Numbered from the stretch's first letter, positions 32,854-42,749 are shown. The stretch is 64,000 nucleotides of DNA from Chimaeribacter coloradensis (GCF_002858715.1 NZ_PJZH01000009.1:1-64000); one strand, 5' to 3'. Notes: generated by a model not told the origin, from the sequence alone. Translations and numbers: made by a program.

Positions 32854-33714
32854 TCAGTGAAGGGTGAAGAAAGCGTAGCGGCTGCCGATCTGTGCCAGCA
32901 ACACCAGCAGTGCCGCAGCCAGAAGCCCGCCGCGTTGTATCATGCCGACGCGCTGGCGCGCCGGGCCGAGCAGCAGCACCAGCAGCACAATGGCCCCCAT
33001 CAGCAGCGCGGCGCTGGCCACCCGCAACGGGGCCGTGCGCAGGAATGCCGCGACGGCATCAAACGGCAGCATGACCGGCTGTGCCGCCCCGGCCTGCGCC
33101 AGAAAGCGCAGGTAACCGGGCGTCACCAGCCAGTGGGCCGCCGCCGCCACGATGCAGCCCAGCAGGGCGGTCAGCAGCAGGCGCTGCATCAGCTCCGGGC
33201 TGACCGGCCCCCGGCACAATACTGCCGCGCCCAGCATCACGCCCAGGCTGATCACGGTGCCGTAGAACATCACCGCAGTATTGAGGTGCATCCAGGTGAT
33301 CACAGCGCTGTTGATGTAAATCCCGGCCATGCAGCCCACATCTGCCAGCCCCACCAGCCCGCCCAGCAGCAGCAACAGCAGGGAGACGCGGCGCGTCAGC
33401 AGTGCCAGCAGCGCGGCCAGCCCCACAATGCCCAGATAGAGGCTCGCCAGCAGAATTTCCCGGCTCAGCCAGGAGCTGGCAACATGGCGCAGCGCATGGA
33501 ACGCATTCAGCGGGTAACCGAGGTGCGCCACCGACGCCAGCAGCCCGAGCGCGGCCAACACAGGCGCGAGCAGCAGCAGCGGGCGCAGTGCCGTAAAATG
33601 CTGCTCCGCCGTGAGCACCCGGCGCAGCCAGCCGCCCGCCAGTGCGCCCATCAGCACCATCCCCACCGACGCCTGCACCAGCAGGGTAAATACCAGTAAC
33701 GGCCACTCATTCAT
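32854..33714 (-). CDS. DMSO-reductase-type membrane anchor subunit (DmsC family)
   Basis: A 286-residue integral membrane protein with about eight hydrophobic segments, beginning MNEWPLLVFTLLVQASVG as in DmsC. The family anchors the A and B subunits on the periplasmic side and oxidises menaquinol. The conserved histidine in SVAHLGYPLNAFHALRHVASSWLSRE fits the quinol site region. It overlaps the end of the B-subunit gene by 8 bp. Confidence 0.85.
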   Translation of the reverse strand: MNEWPLLVFTLLVQASVGMVLMGALAGGWLRRVLTAEQHFTALRPLLLLAPVLAALGLLASVAHLGYPLNAFHALRHVASSWLSREILLASLYLGIVGLAALLALLTRRVSLLLLLLGGLVGLADVGCMAGIYINSAVITWMHLNTAVMFYGTVISLGVMLGAAVLCRGPVSPELMQRLLLTALLGCIVAAAAHWLVTPGYLRFLAQAGAAQPVMLPFDAVAAFLRTAPLRVASAALLMGAIVLLVLLLGPARQRVGMIQRGGLLAAALLVLLAQIGSRYAFFTLH

Positions 33715-34336
33715 CGTTGTTTACCTCTTGTTGTGCGCCCTGATGCGCTTTCACCACCAGATTGGGCCGGGTCAGCGCAGAGTCAGGCAGGCCGTTGACG
33801 TCACACAGCGTGCCGTACCGGGCGCGCAGTTCATCGATCGGGCCGAACTTGATGGCACCCAGCGGGCAGGTCGCCACACAGACCGGCATTTCCCCCCTGG
33901 CTTGCAGGTCGATGCAGAAATCGCATTTGGACATCTGCCCGGTTTCGGTGTTGAGCTGGGGTGCGCCGTAGGGGCAGGACCAGGCGCAGTAGCCGCAGCC
34001 CACGCACTTATCGGTATTGACCCGGACAATGCCGTCACCGGGGCGTTTGTGCATCGCGGTGGTGGGGCAGTTTTTGGTGCAGACCGGGTCGCTGCAGTGG
34101 TTGCATGAAATCGACAGGGTGTAAGCGAAGACGTTATTACGCAGGCCGCCGTTGCCGGTCGGGATAAAGCCGCCGCCCTGCACCTCATACACCCGGCGGA
34201 AGCGCCGCCCGACTTCCAGATTGTTTTTATCTTTGCAGGCCACCTGGCACGCTTTGCAGCCGGAGCAGCGGGAAGAATCGATATAAAACCCCAGTTGCCG
34301 ATCGCTGACCGGGGGGAATTCCTGAAATCTGCTCAT
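33707..34336 (-). CDS. DMSO-reductase-type iron-sulfur subunit (DmsB family)
   Basis: A 209-residue electron-transfer subunit with sixteen cysteines in four groups: CSGCKACQVAC, CNHCSDPVCTKNCP, CVGCGYCAWSCP and CDFC with CVATCP, giving four 4Fe-4S clusters as in DmsB. It carries electrons from the membrane subunit to the molybdenum site. It has no leader of its own and would be exported with the A subunit. Overlaps dmsA by 4 bp (ATGA) and dmsC by 8 bp. Confidence 0.9.
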   Translation of the reverse strand: MSRFQEFPPVSDRQLGFYIDSSRCSGCKACQVACKDKNNLEVGRRFRRVYEVQGGGFIPTGNGGLRNNVFAYTLSISCNHCSDPVCTKNCPTTAMHKRPGDGIVRVNTDKCVGCGYCAWSCPYGAPQLNTETGQMSKCDFCIDLQARGEMPVCVATCPLGAIKFGPIDELRARYGTLCDVNGLPDSALTRPNLVVKAHQGAQQEVNNDE

Positions 34337-36723
34337 GCTTTGTTTACCTCAACCAACAACGTCTGGTGGGAGTTCCCTTTTGCCAGCGGGGTAATGCGCG
34401 CGGAGGTCAGCACGTTCGGGCAGCCGCCGCGATCCACGCCCTTCTCATCCGGCAGCCACCAGGCCCCGGCCTGAAGCGCCACCACGCCCGGCATAATGCG
34501 CGCAGTCAGGTGCGCCGGGATCGCCATCACGCCGCGATCGTTAAAGATGCGCACGGTTTCGCCCTGCTGAATGCCGCGTTCGCGGGCATCCTGCGGGTTG
34601 ATCCAGAGCACCTGCTCCTGCACTTCCTGCATCCACGGGTTCGGGTACTGGGTGGAGTTGGCGCGGTTTTTCCCTTTCCAGGTGATCAGCTGCAACGGGA
34701 AGCGCTGGCGTAACGCATCCTCCGGCCCCTCATGGGCAGGCACATAGTGGGAGAGCGCGGGGATTTCCGGGTGCTGCATCTCATACAGCCGTTTTGAGAA
34801 CAGCTCGATTTTGCCGGAGGGCGTCGGGAACGGGTTGTTGGCCGGGTCTTCAATGTTTTTTTCAAAGGCGATATGCGGCGCGCCTTTGAACAGGTGGCGG
34901 CGTTTGACGCACAGCTCCTCAAAGGTCGGGAAGTTCTCCTCCGGCATCGCCTGCCGGGTGGTCTCGACGATATGCGCAATCCACGCTTTTTCCGAGCGGC
35001 CTTCGCTGAACTGCGGCTCCACGCCGAGTTTGGCCGCCACTTCGCGCAGCCACTCGTAGTCGGAGCGGCGTTCAAAGTCCGGCTCGACCAGCTTCTCGGA
35101 CAGGATGATGTAGTTGCCGGTGCCCCAGGTTTCGCCGATATTCCAGCGCTCCATAAAGCTGGTTTCCGGCAGCAGCAGGTCGGCATAGCGCGCGCTGGGG
35201 GTCAGGTAGAGATCGCTGTTAACGATGAACTCGATGCGCGACTCATCTTCCAGCACGCTCACCGCCTGCAGCAGATCGGGGTTCTGGTTTGCCAGGTAGT
35301 TGCTGCCGAGCGAGAAGAGGATGCGGATGTTGCTCTCCAGCCGGTCGGCCCCTTTCAGCCCCATCTCCGGGGTGATTTTTGAGGCGTCATCCGCCGCCTG
35401 TACCCAGTTCATGATGGAGATTTTCGCCGCCACCGGGTTTTCCAGGCTCTCCGGGCCGGTCATGAATTTGCGGTTACCGATGCCGCCATACCCGGCCGCC
35501 CAGCCGCCGCGCACCCCTACGTTGCCGGTGATCGACGCCAGCAGGGTGGAGCCGCGCGCGGTGCGCTCGCCGCAGTTATGGCGCTGCGGCCCCCACCCCT
35601 GGATCAGGGCTGCGGGTTTGGTGGTGGCGTAGTCGCGCGCAAGCTGAAGAATTGTCTGCGCTGGGACGCGTGTAATTTTTTCCGCCCATTGCGGTGTTTT
35701 TTCGATGCCATCTTTCAGTCCAAACAGGTAGGCCACCAGCGACTCATTCGGCGGCACGCCCTCAGGCATGGAGGCCTCATCAAAGCCGAGGGTGTAGCGG
35801 TCAATGAATGCGCGGTCGTGCAGGTTTTCGCTGATGATGACGTACATCATCGCGTCCATCAGGGCGTTGTCGGTGGTGGGCAGCAGCGGGATCCACTCAT
35901 CCGCCAGCGAGGCCGCCGTGTCGGAGTAGCGCGGGTCAACCACCACAAAGCGCGTGCCGTTGGCTTTCATCTGCTGGTAGTAGTGGTTGGTGTGGCCGAA
36001 CACGGTTTCATTCGGGTTATGGCCCCAGAGGATCACCAGCTTGGTATCGGCCAGGGTGTCGAGGGTGCTGCCGCTGGCGGCGGTGCCGTAGGTATAGGGC
36101 GTGGCGGCGGCGGTGTTGCCCATGCTGACGGAGTGGTAGTGCTCCAGGTAGCCGCCGGTGAGGTTAAACAGGCGGCGCAGCATCTTGTCGCCGGAGAATG
36201 CGCCGCCGCTCACGGCGGTGTTGGTGTGGGCGAAACGCGCCGCCGGGCCATATTTCGCGGTAATGCGTGTTAAGTTATCGGCGATCATCGTGGTGGCTTC
36301 GTCCCAGCTGATGCGCTCAAACTTGCCTTCGCCGCGCTTGCCGACCCGCTTCATCGGGTATTTCAGCCGGTCAGGGTGGTAGACGAACTTCCGGTAGCCG
36401 CGGCCGCGTACGCAGGCGCGCATGATCGGCATCTCCGGGTCTAAGGCGTCATCAGACCGGGTGGCGATGCGGGTCACCATACCCTGCTCGACATGGGCGC
36501 GGATGTCACATTTGCCGCCGCAGTCAAAGGTGCTGCACGTGGGGATAATCTGCGCCTCAGGCGTGGCCGGGGCGGGGGAGGTGGCATCAGCGGGCTGGGC
36601 CGAGACGCTGCGCCCGGCGATAAAGGGTACCGCCATCAGGGCACTGCCGGCCTGAACGAACTGCCGCCGGCTCAGCGGCAACCCTCCCAGAGGCAACGGG
36701 CCGGATCTGTTTTGCGTTGACAT
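34333..36723 (-). CDS. molybdopterin oxidoreductase catalytic subunit, DMSO reductase family (DmsA/YnfE-like)
   Basis: A 796-residue periplasmic enzyme. The leader has a twin-arginine motif SRRQFVQ (18-24) and ends near SVSA. A 4Fe-4S motif follows (Cys63, Cys68, Cys72, Cys104), with C-x4-C spacing where E. coli DmsA has C-x3-C. The bis-MGD binding segments (GWGPQRH, NVGVRGG, and the C-terminal GGCPNVLTSARITPLAKGN) agree with DmsA. In the place of the DmsA molybdenum-ligand serine an aspartate (Asp179) aligns, although serines are near (172, 177). Substrate therefore uncertain: DMSO, another S- or N-oxide, or an oxyanion. First gene of the operon, with an FNR-like site upstream. Confidence 0.88.
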   Translation of the reverse strand: MSTQNRSGPLPLGGLPLSRRQFVQAGSALMAVPFIAGRSVSAQPADATSPAPATPEAQIIPTCSTFDCGGKCDIRAHVEQGMVTRIATRSDDALDPEMPIMRACVRGRGYRKFVYHPDRLKYPMKRVGKRGEGKFERISWDEATTMIADNLTRITAKYGPAARFAHTNTAVSGGAFSGDKMLRRLFNLTGGYLEHYHSVSMGNTAAATPYTYGTAASGSTLDTLADTKLVILWGHNPNETVFGHTNHYYQQMKANGTRFVVVDPRYSDTAASLADEWIPLLPTTDNALMDAMMYVIISENLHDRAFIDRYTLGFDEASMPEGVPPNESLVAYLFGLKDGIEKTPQWAEKITRVPAQTILQLARDYATTKPAALIQGWGPQRHNCGERTARGSTLLASITGNVGVRGGWAAGYGGIGNRKFMTGPESLENPVAAKISIMNWVQAADDASKITPEMGLKGADRLESNIRILFSLGSNYLANQNPDLLQAVSVLEDESRIEFIVNSDLYLTPSARYADLLLPETSFMERWNIGETWGTGNYIILSEKLVEPDFERRSDYEWLREVAAKLGVEPQFSEGRSEKAWIAHIVETTRQAMPEENFPTFEELCVKRRHLFKGAPHIAFEKNIEDPANNPFPTPSGKIELFSKRLYEMQHPEIPALSHYVPAHEGPEDALRQRFPLQLITWKGKNRANSTQYPNPWMQEVQEQVLWINPQDARERGIQQGETVRIFNDRGVMAIPAHLTARIMPGVVALQAGAWWLPDEKGVDRGGCPNVLTSARITPLAKGNSHQTLLVEVNKA

Positions 36724-36755
36724 AGGCTCTATCCAAAAAAAAGGAAAGAGCCTAT
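36722..36755. repeat. inverted repeat across the dmsA start and -10 region
   Basis: ATAGGCTCT (36722-36730) and AGAGCCTAT (36747-36755) form 9-bp perfect arms 16 bp apart. The left arm includes the start codon, the right arm the putative -10 (TATAGG on the minus strand). It could be an operator or an RNA hairpin; chance cannot be excluded. Confidence 0.5.
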
Positions 36756-36790
36756 AAAGGCAGGTGGGCGCCCACTATGATGAACGTCAA
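36751..36790 (-). promoter_or_regulatory. FNR-like site and promoter of the DMSO-reductase-type operon
   Basis: On the minus strand TTGAC-GTTC-ATCAT (36777-36790) matches the FNR consensus TTGAT-N4-ATCAA at eight of ten positions. A -10 TATAGG lies at 36751-36756, placing the site about 40 bp upstream of the expected start, the usual position for FNR activation. This fits an operon for anaerobic respiration. Confidence 0.6.
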
Positions 36791-37114
36791 TATAATGACG
36801 GTAAGCCGGGAATCGCGGGAAATAAAGCGGCGTCGGAGCGGAGAGAAATATTTTATATTTATATTATAGGGTTATATATTTATGTGATGAATAATATAGC
36901 CGGGCCGTTCAGTAAAGGCTGCCATGTCTGAGGCCGGGATAATCAGGCCCTTTTATCGTTTATTTGTTTAATAAAAGTGAAAAATCAATTCGCCCCGCCA
37001 GTTTTGGTGAGATGGCGTAAATTGATGATTTTTCTCCGCAGTTACGCCTCTGAAGCGTGTAATACGCCCTCTCTTTATGCCGCCCTTTAAGGGGCAGGAC
37101 GCACTGCGCCCGGC
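36791..37114. other. dmsA-pstS intergenic region, central part
   Basis: AT-rich stretch between the two divergent regulatory regions, with runs such as 36848-36895 of almost only A and T. No ORF, tRNA or clear repeat. It separates the accessory block from the pst operon. Confidence 0.6.
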
Positions 37115-37165
37115 ATGTCATAAAACTGTCATATTACCTACATTTTACTGTCACCAAACTGTCCT
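37115..37165 (+). promoter_or_regulatory. tandem Pho boxes of pstS
   Basis: Seven-base PhoB units on an exact 11-bp period: ATGTCAT (37115), CTGTCAT (37126), a degenerate CCTACAT (37137), CTGTCAC (37148) and CTGTCCT (37159). Two full Pho boxes of the form TGTCA-N6-TGTCA are thus joined in phase. Phosphorylated PhoB should activate pstSCAB-phoU in phosphate starvation. Confidence 0.92.
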
Positions 37166-37239
37166 ATTTTGCCATCAGCAGCAATTCACATACTCAAAAA
37201 ACGGCTTAAGCCGGAGTGCCATTTCCCCCAGGAGAAATT

Positions 37240-38280
37240 ATGAAACTGATGCGTACCACCGTCGCCGGTATTGTGGCAGCCACCTTTTCGTTAACCACGA
37301 TGTCCGCTTTTGCCGCCGCCAGCCTGACCGGCGCAGGCGGCACGTTCCCGGCACCGGTATATGCCAAATGGGCGGACAGCTATCAGAAAGAGACCGGCAA
37401 CCAGGTCAACTATCAGGGGATCGGCTCCTCCGGCGGCGTGAAACAGATCATCGCCAAAACCGTGGACTTCGGCGCGTCTGACGCCCCGATGGCGGAAGAC
37501 AAGCTCAACAGCAACGGCCTGTTCCAGTTCCCGACCGTGATCGGCGGCGTGGTGCTGGCGGTAAACCTGCCGGGCGTGAAATCGGGTGAGCTGACGCTCG
37601 ACGGCCAGACCCTGGGCGACATCTACCTCGGCAACATCAAAAAGTGGAATGACCCGGCCATCGCGAAGCTGAACCCAGGCGTAAAACTGCCGGATCAGAA
37701 CATCGCCGTGGTACGCCGCGCAGACGGCTCCGGCACCTCCTTCGTCTTCACCAGCTACCTGGCGAAAGTCAACGCCGCCTGGAAAGAGAAAGTGGGCGCG
37801 GGCAACACCGTTAACTGGCCGGCCGGTCTGGGCGGTAAAGGCAACGACGGCGTCGCCGCCTTCGTGCAGCGCCTGCCCGGCTCCATCGGCTACGTAGAAT
37901 ACGCGTATGCCAAACAGAACAACCTGGCCTACACCAAGCTGGTGAACGCCGACGGTCAGGCCGTCAGCCCGACGGAAGAGGCCTTCAGTGCCGCGGCGAA
38001 AGGCGCAGACTGGACCAAATCCTTCGCGCAGGATCTGACCAACCAGAAAGGCGGTGACGCCTGGCCGATCACCTCCACCACCTTCATCCTGATCTATAAG
38101 AACCAGCAGAACGCCGGTAAAGGCGCTGAAGTGCTGAAATTCTTCGACTGGGCGTACAAAAACGGCAATCAGGTGGCGAACGACCTGGATTACGCGACCC
38201 TGCCGGACGCCGTGGTGACGCAGATCCGCGCCTCCTGGAAAGAGAACATCAAAGACAGCAGCGGAAAATCCCTGTTCTGA
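37240..38280 (+). CDS. pstS: phosphate ABC transporter, periplasmic phosphate-binding protein
   Basis: A 346-residue binding protein with a signal peptide ([10 protein letters not shown] start, cleavage after SAFA) and the phosphate-binding loops [16 protein letters not shown] and [11 protein letters not shown]. It supplies phosphate to PstCAB and senses it for the PhoR-PhoB system together with PhoU. ATG 37240 follows AGGAGA; the frame opens 24 bases earlier. Length equals E. coli PstS. First gene after the Pho boxes. Confidence 0.96.
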   Translation: MKLMRTTVAGIVAATFSLTTMSAFAAASLTGAGGTFPAPVYAKWADSYQKETGNQVNYQGIGSSGGVKQIIAKTVDFGASDAPMAEDKLNSNGLFQFPTVIGGVVLAVNLPGVKSGELTLDGQTLGDIYLGNIKKWNDPAIAKLNPGVKLPDQNIAVVRRADGSGTSFVFTSYLAKVNAAWKEKVGAGNTVNWPAGLGGKGNDGVAAFVQRLPGSIGYVEYAYAKQNNLAYTKLVNADGQAVSPTEEAFSAAAKGADWTKSFAQDLTNQKGGDAWPITSTTFILIYKNQQNAGKGAEVLKFFDWAYKNGNQVANDLDYATLPDAVVTQIRASWKENIKDSSGKSLF

Positions 38281-38360
38281 TCCGCATGTCGCGACCCGGC
38301 ATTGCCGGGTTATCAAGCCCGGCCCCGGCCGGGCAGCATTGTTAATGAGAAGAGCGTCGT

Positions 38361-39317
38361 ATGGCTGAGTACAAGCCGGCTATCAAACCACCGGGCAAGC
38401 ACGGTGATTATCTCTTCAGCGCGCTGGTCAGACTGGCGGCGCTGATTACCCTATTGCTGCTGGGCGGCATCATCGTCTCCCTGATCGTGGCCTCCTGGCC
38501 CAGTATGCAGAAGTTTGGTTTCGCCTTCCTCTGGACGAAAGAGTGGGACGCCCCCGCCGAGCAGTTCGGCGCGCTGGTGCCGATCTACGGCACCATTGTG
38601 ACCTCCCTGATCGCCCTGATTATCGCGGTGCCGGTGAGTTTCGGCATTGCCCTGTTCCTGACTGAGCTGGCGCCGAACTGGCTGAAGCGCCCGCTGGGCG
38701 TGGCAATTGAGCTGCTGGCGGCGATCCCGAGCATCGTGTACGGCATGTGGGGGCTGTTTGTGTTCGCTCCGCTGTTCGCTACCTACTTCCAGCAGCCGGT
38801 GGGCGATGTGCTCTCCGGCATCCCGATTGTGGGTGAGCTGTTCTCCGGCCCGGCGTTCGGCATCGGCATCCTGGCGGCCGGGGTGATCCTCGCCATCATG
38901 ATCATCCCCTATATCGCGGCCGTGATGCGTGACGTCTTCGAACAGACGCCGGTGATGATGAAAGAGTCTGCCTACGGCATCGGCTGCACCACCTGGGAGG
39001 TGATCTGGCGCATCGTGCTGCCCTACACCAAAAACGGCGTGATCGGCGGCGTGATGCTGGGGCTGGGGCGCGCACTGGGCGAAACCATGGCGGTGACCTT
39101 TATTATCGGCAACACCTACCAGCTCGACAGCGCCTCGCTCTACATGCCGGGCAACAGCATCACCTCCGCACTGGCCAACGAATTCGCGGAAGCGGAATCG
39201 GGCGTGCACACCTCCGCGCTGATGGAGCTGGGCCTGATTCTGTTCGTGATTACCTTTATCGTCCTGGCACTGTCGAAACTGATGGTGATGCGCCTGGCGA
39301 AGAATGAGGGCCGCTGA
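38361..39317 (+). CDS. pstC: phosphate ABC transporter permease PstC
   Basis: A 318-residue inner-membrane permease with about six transmembrane segments and the BPD-permease cytoplasmic loop ([17 protein letters not shown]) that couples to PstB. Forms the phosphate channel with PstA. Ends 1 bp before the pstA start. Confidence 0.95.
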   Translation: MAEYKPAIKPPGKHGDYLFSALVRLAALITLLLLGGIIVSLIVASWPSMQKFGFAFLWTKEWDAPAEQFGALVPIYGTIVTSLIALIIAVPVSFGIALFLTELAPNWLKRPLGVAIELLAAIPSIVYGMWGLFVFAPLFATYFQQPVGDVLSGIPIVGELFSGPAFGIGILAAGVILAIMIIPYIAAVMRDVFEQTPVMMKESAYGIGCTTWEVIWRIVLPYTKNGVIGGVMLGLGRALGETMAVTFIIGNTYQLDSASLYMPGNSITSALANEFAEAESGVHTSALMELGLILFVITFIVLALSKLMVMRLAKNEGR

Positions 39318-39318
39318 G

Positions 39319-40206
39319 ATGACGACGATGGACATGCAACAAACCGCGGCGCTGCGTGAATCGCGCCGCAAAAAACAGGCCTGGCGGCGTCAGAAAAACC
39401 GCCTGGCGCTCTGCCTGTCGATGGCGACCATGGCCTTCGGCCTGTTCTGGCTCTGCTGGATCCTGCTGACCACCCTGATGAAAGGGTTCGACGGCATGTC
39501 GCTGGCGCTGTTCACCGAGATGACCCCGCCGCCGAACACCGCCGGCGGCGGCCTGCTCAACGCCATTGTCGGCAGCGGGATGCTGATCCTCTGGGCGACG
39601 CTGGTGGGCACGCCGCTCGGCATTATGGCCGGCATCTACCTGGCGGAGTATGGCCGCAAATCCTGGCTGGCGGAGGTGATCCGTTTCATCAACGACATCC
39701 TGCTCTCTGCGCCGTCGATTGTGGTGGGGCTGTTTGTCTACACGCTGGTGGTGGCGCAGATGGGCCACTTCTCCGGCTGGGCGGGCGTGATGGCGCTGGG
39801 GCTGTTGCAGATCCCGATTGTGATCCGCACCACTGAAAACATGCTGAAACTGGTGCCGGACAGCCTGCGTGAAGCAGCTTACGCCCTGGGCACGCCGAAA
39901 TGGAAAATGATCTCCGCGATTACGCTGAAGGCGTCGGTGTCCGGGATTATCACCGGGGTGCTGCTGGCGATTGCCCGCATCGCCGGGGAGACCGCACCGC
40001 TGCTGTTTACGTCGCTCTCCAACCAGTTCTGGAGCACCGACCTGCTGCAGCCGATCGCCAACCTGCCGGTAACCATCTTTAAATTTGCGATGAGCCCGTT
40101 CGCGGAGTGGCAACAGCTGGCGTGGGCCGGTGTGCTGCTGATTACCTTGTGCGTCCTGCTGCTGAACATCGTGGCGCGCATCATTTTCGCCAAAAAGAAA
40201 CATTGA
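39319..40206 (+). CDS. pstA: phosphate ABC transporter permease PstA
   Basis: A 295-residue permease and partner of PstC. Six membrane segments and the coupling loop [19 protein letters not shown]. Of several nearby ATGs, 39319 ([17 protein letters not shown]) fits the E. coli N-terminus and lies just after the pstC stop; an earlier ATG at 39304 would overlap pstC. Confidence 0.94.
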   Translation: MTTMDMQQTAALRESRRKKQAWRRQKNRLALCLSMATMAFGLFWLCWILLTTLMKGFDGMSLALFTEMTPPPNTAGGGLLNAIVGSGMLILWATLVGTPLGIMAGIYLAEYGRKSWLAEVIRFINDILLSAPSIVVGLFVYTLVVAQMGHFSGWAGVMALGLLQIPIVIRTTENMLKLVPDSLREAAYALGTPKWKMISAITLKASVSGIITGVLLAIARIAGETAPLLFTSLSNQFWSTDLLQPIANLPVTIFKFAMSPFAEWQQLAWAGVLLITLCVLLLNIVARIIFAKKKH

Positions 40207-40266
40207 TTGGCCACCGTATCGCCCGGCGGGGATGACGTCCGCGCCGGCAAACCGAGAGACAGAGTG

Positions 40267-41043
40267 ATGAGTATGGCAACTGACGTAGCAGCGAGCAAAA
40301 TCCAGGTCCGCGACCTCAACTTCTATTACGGCAAATTCCACGCGCTGAAAAATATCTCGCTGGATATCGCCAAAAACAAGGTGACCGCCTTTATCGGCCC
40401 GTCGGGCTGCGGCAAATCGACCCTGCTGCGCACGTTTAACAAAATGTACCAGCTCTACCCGGAGCAGGTGGCCAAAGGGGATATTCTGCTCGACGGCGAA
40501 AATATCCTGACCGACAAACAGGACATCGCCCTGCTGCGCGCCAAAGTCGGCATGGTGTTCCAGAAGCCGACGCCGTTCCCGATGTCGATCTATGACAACA
40601 TCGCTTTCGGCGTAAAGCTGTTTGAGAACCTCTCCCGCGCGGAGATGGATGAGCGCGTGCAGTGGGCGCTGACCAAAGCCGCGCTGTGGACTGAGTCCAA
40701 AGACAAACTGCACCAGAGCGGCTACAGCCTCTCCGGCGGCCAGCAGCAGCGTCTCTGCATCGCGCGCGGCATCGCCATCCGCCCGGAAGTGCTGCTGCTG
40801 GATGAGCCCTGCTCCGCCCTTGACCCGATCTCCACCGGGAAAATCGAGGAGCTGATCACGGAGCTGAAACAGGATTACACCGTGGTGATCGTCACGCACA
40901 ATATGCAGCAGGCGGCACGCTGCTCCGATCACACGGCGTTTATGTATCTGGGTGAACTGATTGAGTTCAGCGATACTGATACCCTGTTTACCTCCCCGGC
41001 CCAGAAACAGACCGAAGATTACATTACCGGCCGTTACGGTTGA
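40267..41043 (+). CDS. pstB: phosphate ABC transporter ATP-binding protein
   Basis: A 258-residue ABC ATPase. Walker [11 protein letters not shown]-loop FQKPTPFP, signature [14 protein letters not shown], Walker [15 protein letters not shown] 40267 ([22 protein letters not shown]) matches E. coli; the frame is open for 60 bases before. Fourth gene of the operon. Confidence 0.95.
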   Translation: MSMATDVAASKIQVRDLNFYYGKFHALKNISLDIAKNKVTAFIGPSGCGKSTLLRTFNKMYQLYPEQVAKGDILLDGENILTDKQDIALLRAKVGMVFQKPTPFPMSIYDNIAFGVKLFENLSRAEMDERVQWALTKAALWTESKDKLHQSGYSLSGGQQQRLCIARGIAIRPEVLLLDEPCSALDPISTGKIEELITELKQDYTVVIVTHNMQQAARCSDHTAFMYLGELIEFSDTDTLFTSPAQKQTEDYITGRYG

Positions 41044-41097
41044 TCCCGCCGTGGGTACGGCAACGCATCCGCCTGACAGCGCCAACAGGATAAGCAC

Positions 41098-41832
41098 ATG
41101 GACAATCTGAATTTAAACAAACACATCTCCGGTCAGTTCAACGCCGAGCTGGAGCATATCCGTACCCAGGTATTAACCATGGGCGGGCTGGTGGAGCAAC
41201 AACTCACCGACGCCATCACCGCCATGCACAATCAGGACGCCGACCTCGCCACCCAGGTGATTGAGGGCGACCGCAAGGTCAACATGATGGAAGTGGCGAT
41301 CGATGAGGCCTGCGTGCGCATCATCGCCAAGCGCCAGCCCACCGCCAGCGATTTGCGGCTGGTGATGGCGATCATCAAGACCATCTCGGAGCTGGAACGC
41401 ATCGGCGATGTGGCAGACAAGATCTGCCGCACGGCGCTGGAGAAGTTCTCCCACCAGCACCAGCCGCTGCTGGTGAGCCTGGAGTCGCTGGGCCGCCACA
41501 CGGTGCAGATGCTGCACGACGTGCTGGACGCCTTCGCGCGGATGGACCTGGACGAAGCGGTGCGGATCTACCGCGAAGACAAAAAGGTCGATCAGGAGTA
41601 CGAGGGCATTGTGCGCCAGCTGATGACCTACATGATGGAAGATTCCCGCACCATTCCCAGCGTGCTGACCGCGCTGTTCTGCGCCCGCTCAATTGAGCGG
41701 ATCGGCGACCGCTGCCAGAACATCTGCGAATTTATCTTCTACTTCGTGAAAGGGCAGGATTTCCGCCACCTCGGCGGCGACGCGCTGGATGTGCTGCTGG
41801 CCGGTGACAAAGACAACGCGCCGTCGGCCTGA
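41098..41832 (+). CDS. phoU: phosphate-signalling regulator PhoU
   Basis: A 244-residue helical protein made of two PhoU repeats (each a three-helix bundle with E/D-rich metal-binding motifs such as [13 protein letters not shown] and [13 protein letters not shown]). It links PstSCAB to PhoR and represses the Pho response when phosphate is ample. Last gene of the operon; AGGATAA precedes the ATG. Confidence 0.95.
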   Translation: MDNLNLNKHISGQFNAELEHIRTQVLTMGGLVEQQLTDAITAMHNQDADLATQVIEGDRKVNMMEVAIDEACVRIIAKRQPTASDLRLVMAIIKTISELERIGDVADKICRTALEKFSHQHQPLLVSLESLGRHTVQMLHDVLDAFARMDLDEAVRIYREDKKVDQEYEGIVRQLMTYMMEDSRTIPSVLTALFCARSIERIGDRCQNICEFIFYFVKGQDFRHLGGDALDVLLAGDKDNAPSA

Positions 41833-41859
41833 CCACGGCAGCCCTGCCCGGGGCGGGCA

Positions 41860-42540
41860 CTACAGCGTGACAAAACGCAGCGTCACCTGCACCGCCATCT
41901 GGCGGAAGTGGGCGATGTAGTTCTCGTCCTGGGAATTCCCTTCAAACAGCGTGTCGAAGGTGTACTGGTTGGCAGCCTGATGGAAACTCATGCTGCTGAT
42001 CAGCCGGTGCACATCGCGCGCGGCCACATCCGCCCGGAACAGCCCGCCCTGTTTGCCGCGGCTTAAAATATCCTCCAGCACCGTGAGCGCGCTGCGGTTC
42101 AGCGTCTTGATCTGCGTTGACTGGCGGATATAGCGCCCGCGCATCATGTTCTCCATGCAGATCACCCGGATGAAGTCGGCATTCTGCACATGGAAGTTAA
42201 AGGTGGCTTCCACCAGTTTGACCAGCGCCTCGGCGGGCGGCAGCGCCGCCAGGTTCAGGCTCACCTCATGCCGGCGGATCTGGCTGTAGACGTGCTCCAG
42301 CACGCTGATATAGAGCGCCTCTTTATTCTTGAAGTGGTACACCACCATGCGCTTGGTGGTGTCAGCGTGTTCGGCAATCTTCTCCATGCGCGCGCCGTTC
42401 AGGCCTGACTCGGCAAACTCCGCCAGCGCGCTGTCAAAAATCCGTTTTCTCAACCCGACCGGATCGTTTTTCCGCCCGGCGGACGGCATCTCTTGGCTGC
42501 TCAGAACAGGCTCCTTACTTACAGCAGGGGAATAACGCAT
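41860..42540 (-). CDS. TetR-family regulator divergent from dehydroshikimate dehydratase
   Basis: A 226-residue regulator with an N-terminal helix-turn-helix (ALAEFAESGLNGARMEKIAEHADTTKRMVVYHFKNKEAL) and a C-terminal ligand domain resembling the TetR_C_36-type regulators of aromatic catabolism. Start uncertain: 42540 and 42489 are both possible, and the frame is open to 42648. Its neighbour makes protocatechuate from dehydroshikimate, so shikimate-pathway or quinate compounds are candidate inducers. A TGAACC-N4-GGTTCA palindrome in the shared promoter region is a likely operator. Confidence 0.82.
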   Translation of the reverse strand: MRYSPAVSKEPVLSSQEMPSAGRKNDPVGLRKRIFDSALAEFAESGLNGARMEKIAEHADTTKRMVVYHFKNKEALYISVLEHVYSQIRRHEVSLNLAALPPAEALVKLVEATFNFHVQNADFIRVICMENMMRGRYIRQSTQIKTLNRSALTVLEDILSRGKQGGLFRADVAARDVHRLISSMSFHQAANQYTFDTLFEGNSQDENYIAHFRQMAVQVTLRFVTL

Positions 42541-42631
42541 AACCGAAAGAGTAGCGACTCTGCCCCGGCGATACAATTGCGCAACCGGGCGCGATTGAAA
42601 CGGACTGTTACGCCGCCCCGCCTTGACGAAA

Positions 42632-42647
42632 TGAACCCTGTGGTTCA
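42632..42647. promoter_or_regulatory. palindrome TGAACC-CTGT-GGTTCA
   Basis: Perfect six-base arms around four bases, in the 209-bp gap between the divergent TetR and dehydroshikimate dehydratase genes. A TTGACG hexamer lies 3 bp upstream at 42623-42628 and could be a -35. Size and position suit a TetR operator. Confidence 0.6.
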
Positions 42648-42749
42648 AAACTTAACAGATATGCTGCCGGTCCCCGCAGTTTTTGCGGCCTTCCCCTGAG
42701 CCCGGCCAGCCGGTTTTGTTGTCCGATTAGCCTGACTGACAAGGGGAAA

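Noticed and set aside
32728-33699. Plus-strand frame of 323 codons opposite the dmsC-type gene
   Set aside because: Gln/His/Arg-rich antisense shadow of a membrane protein gene.
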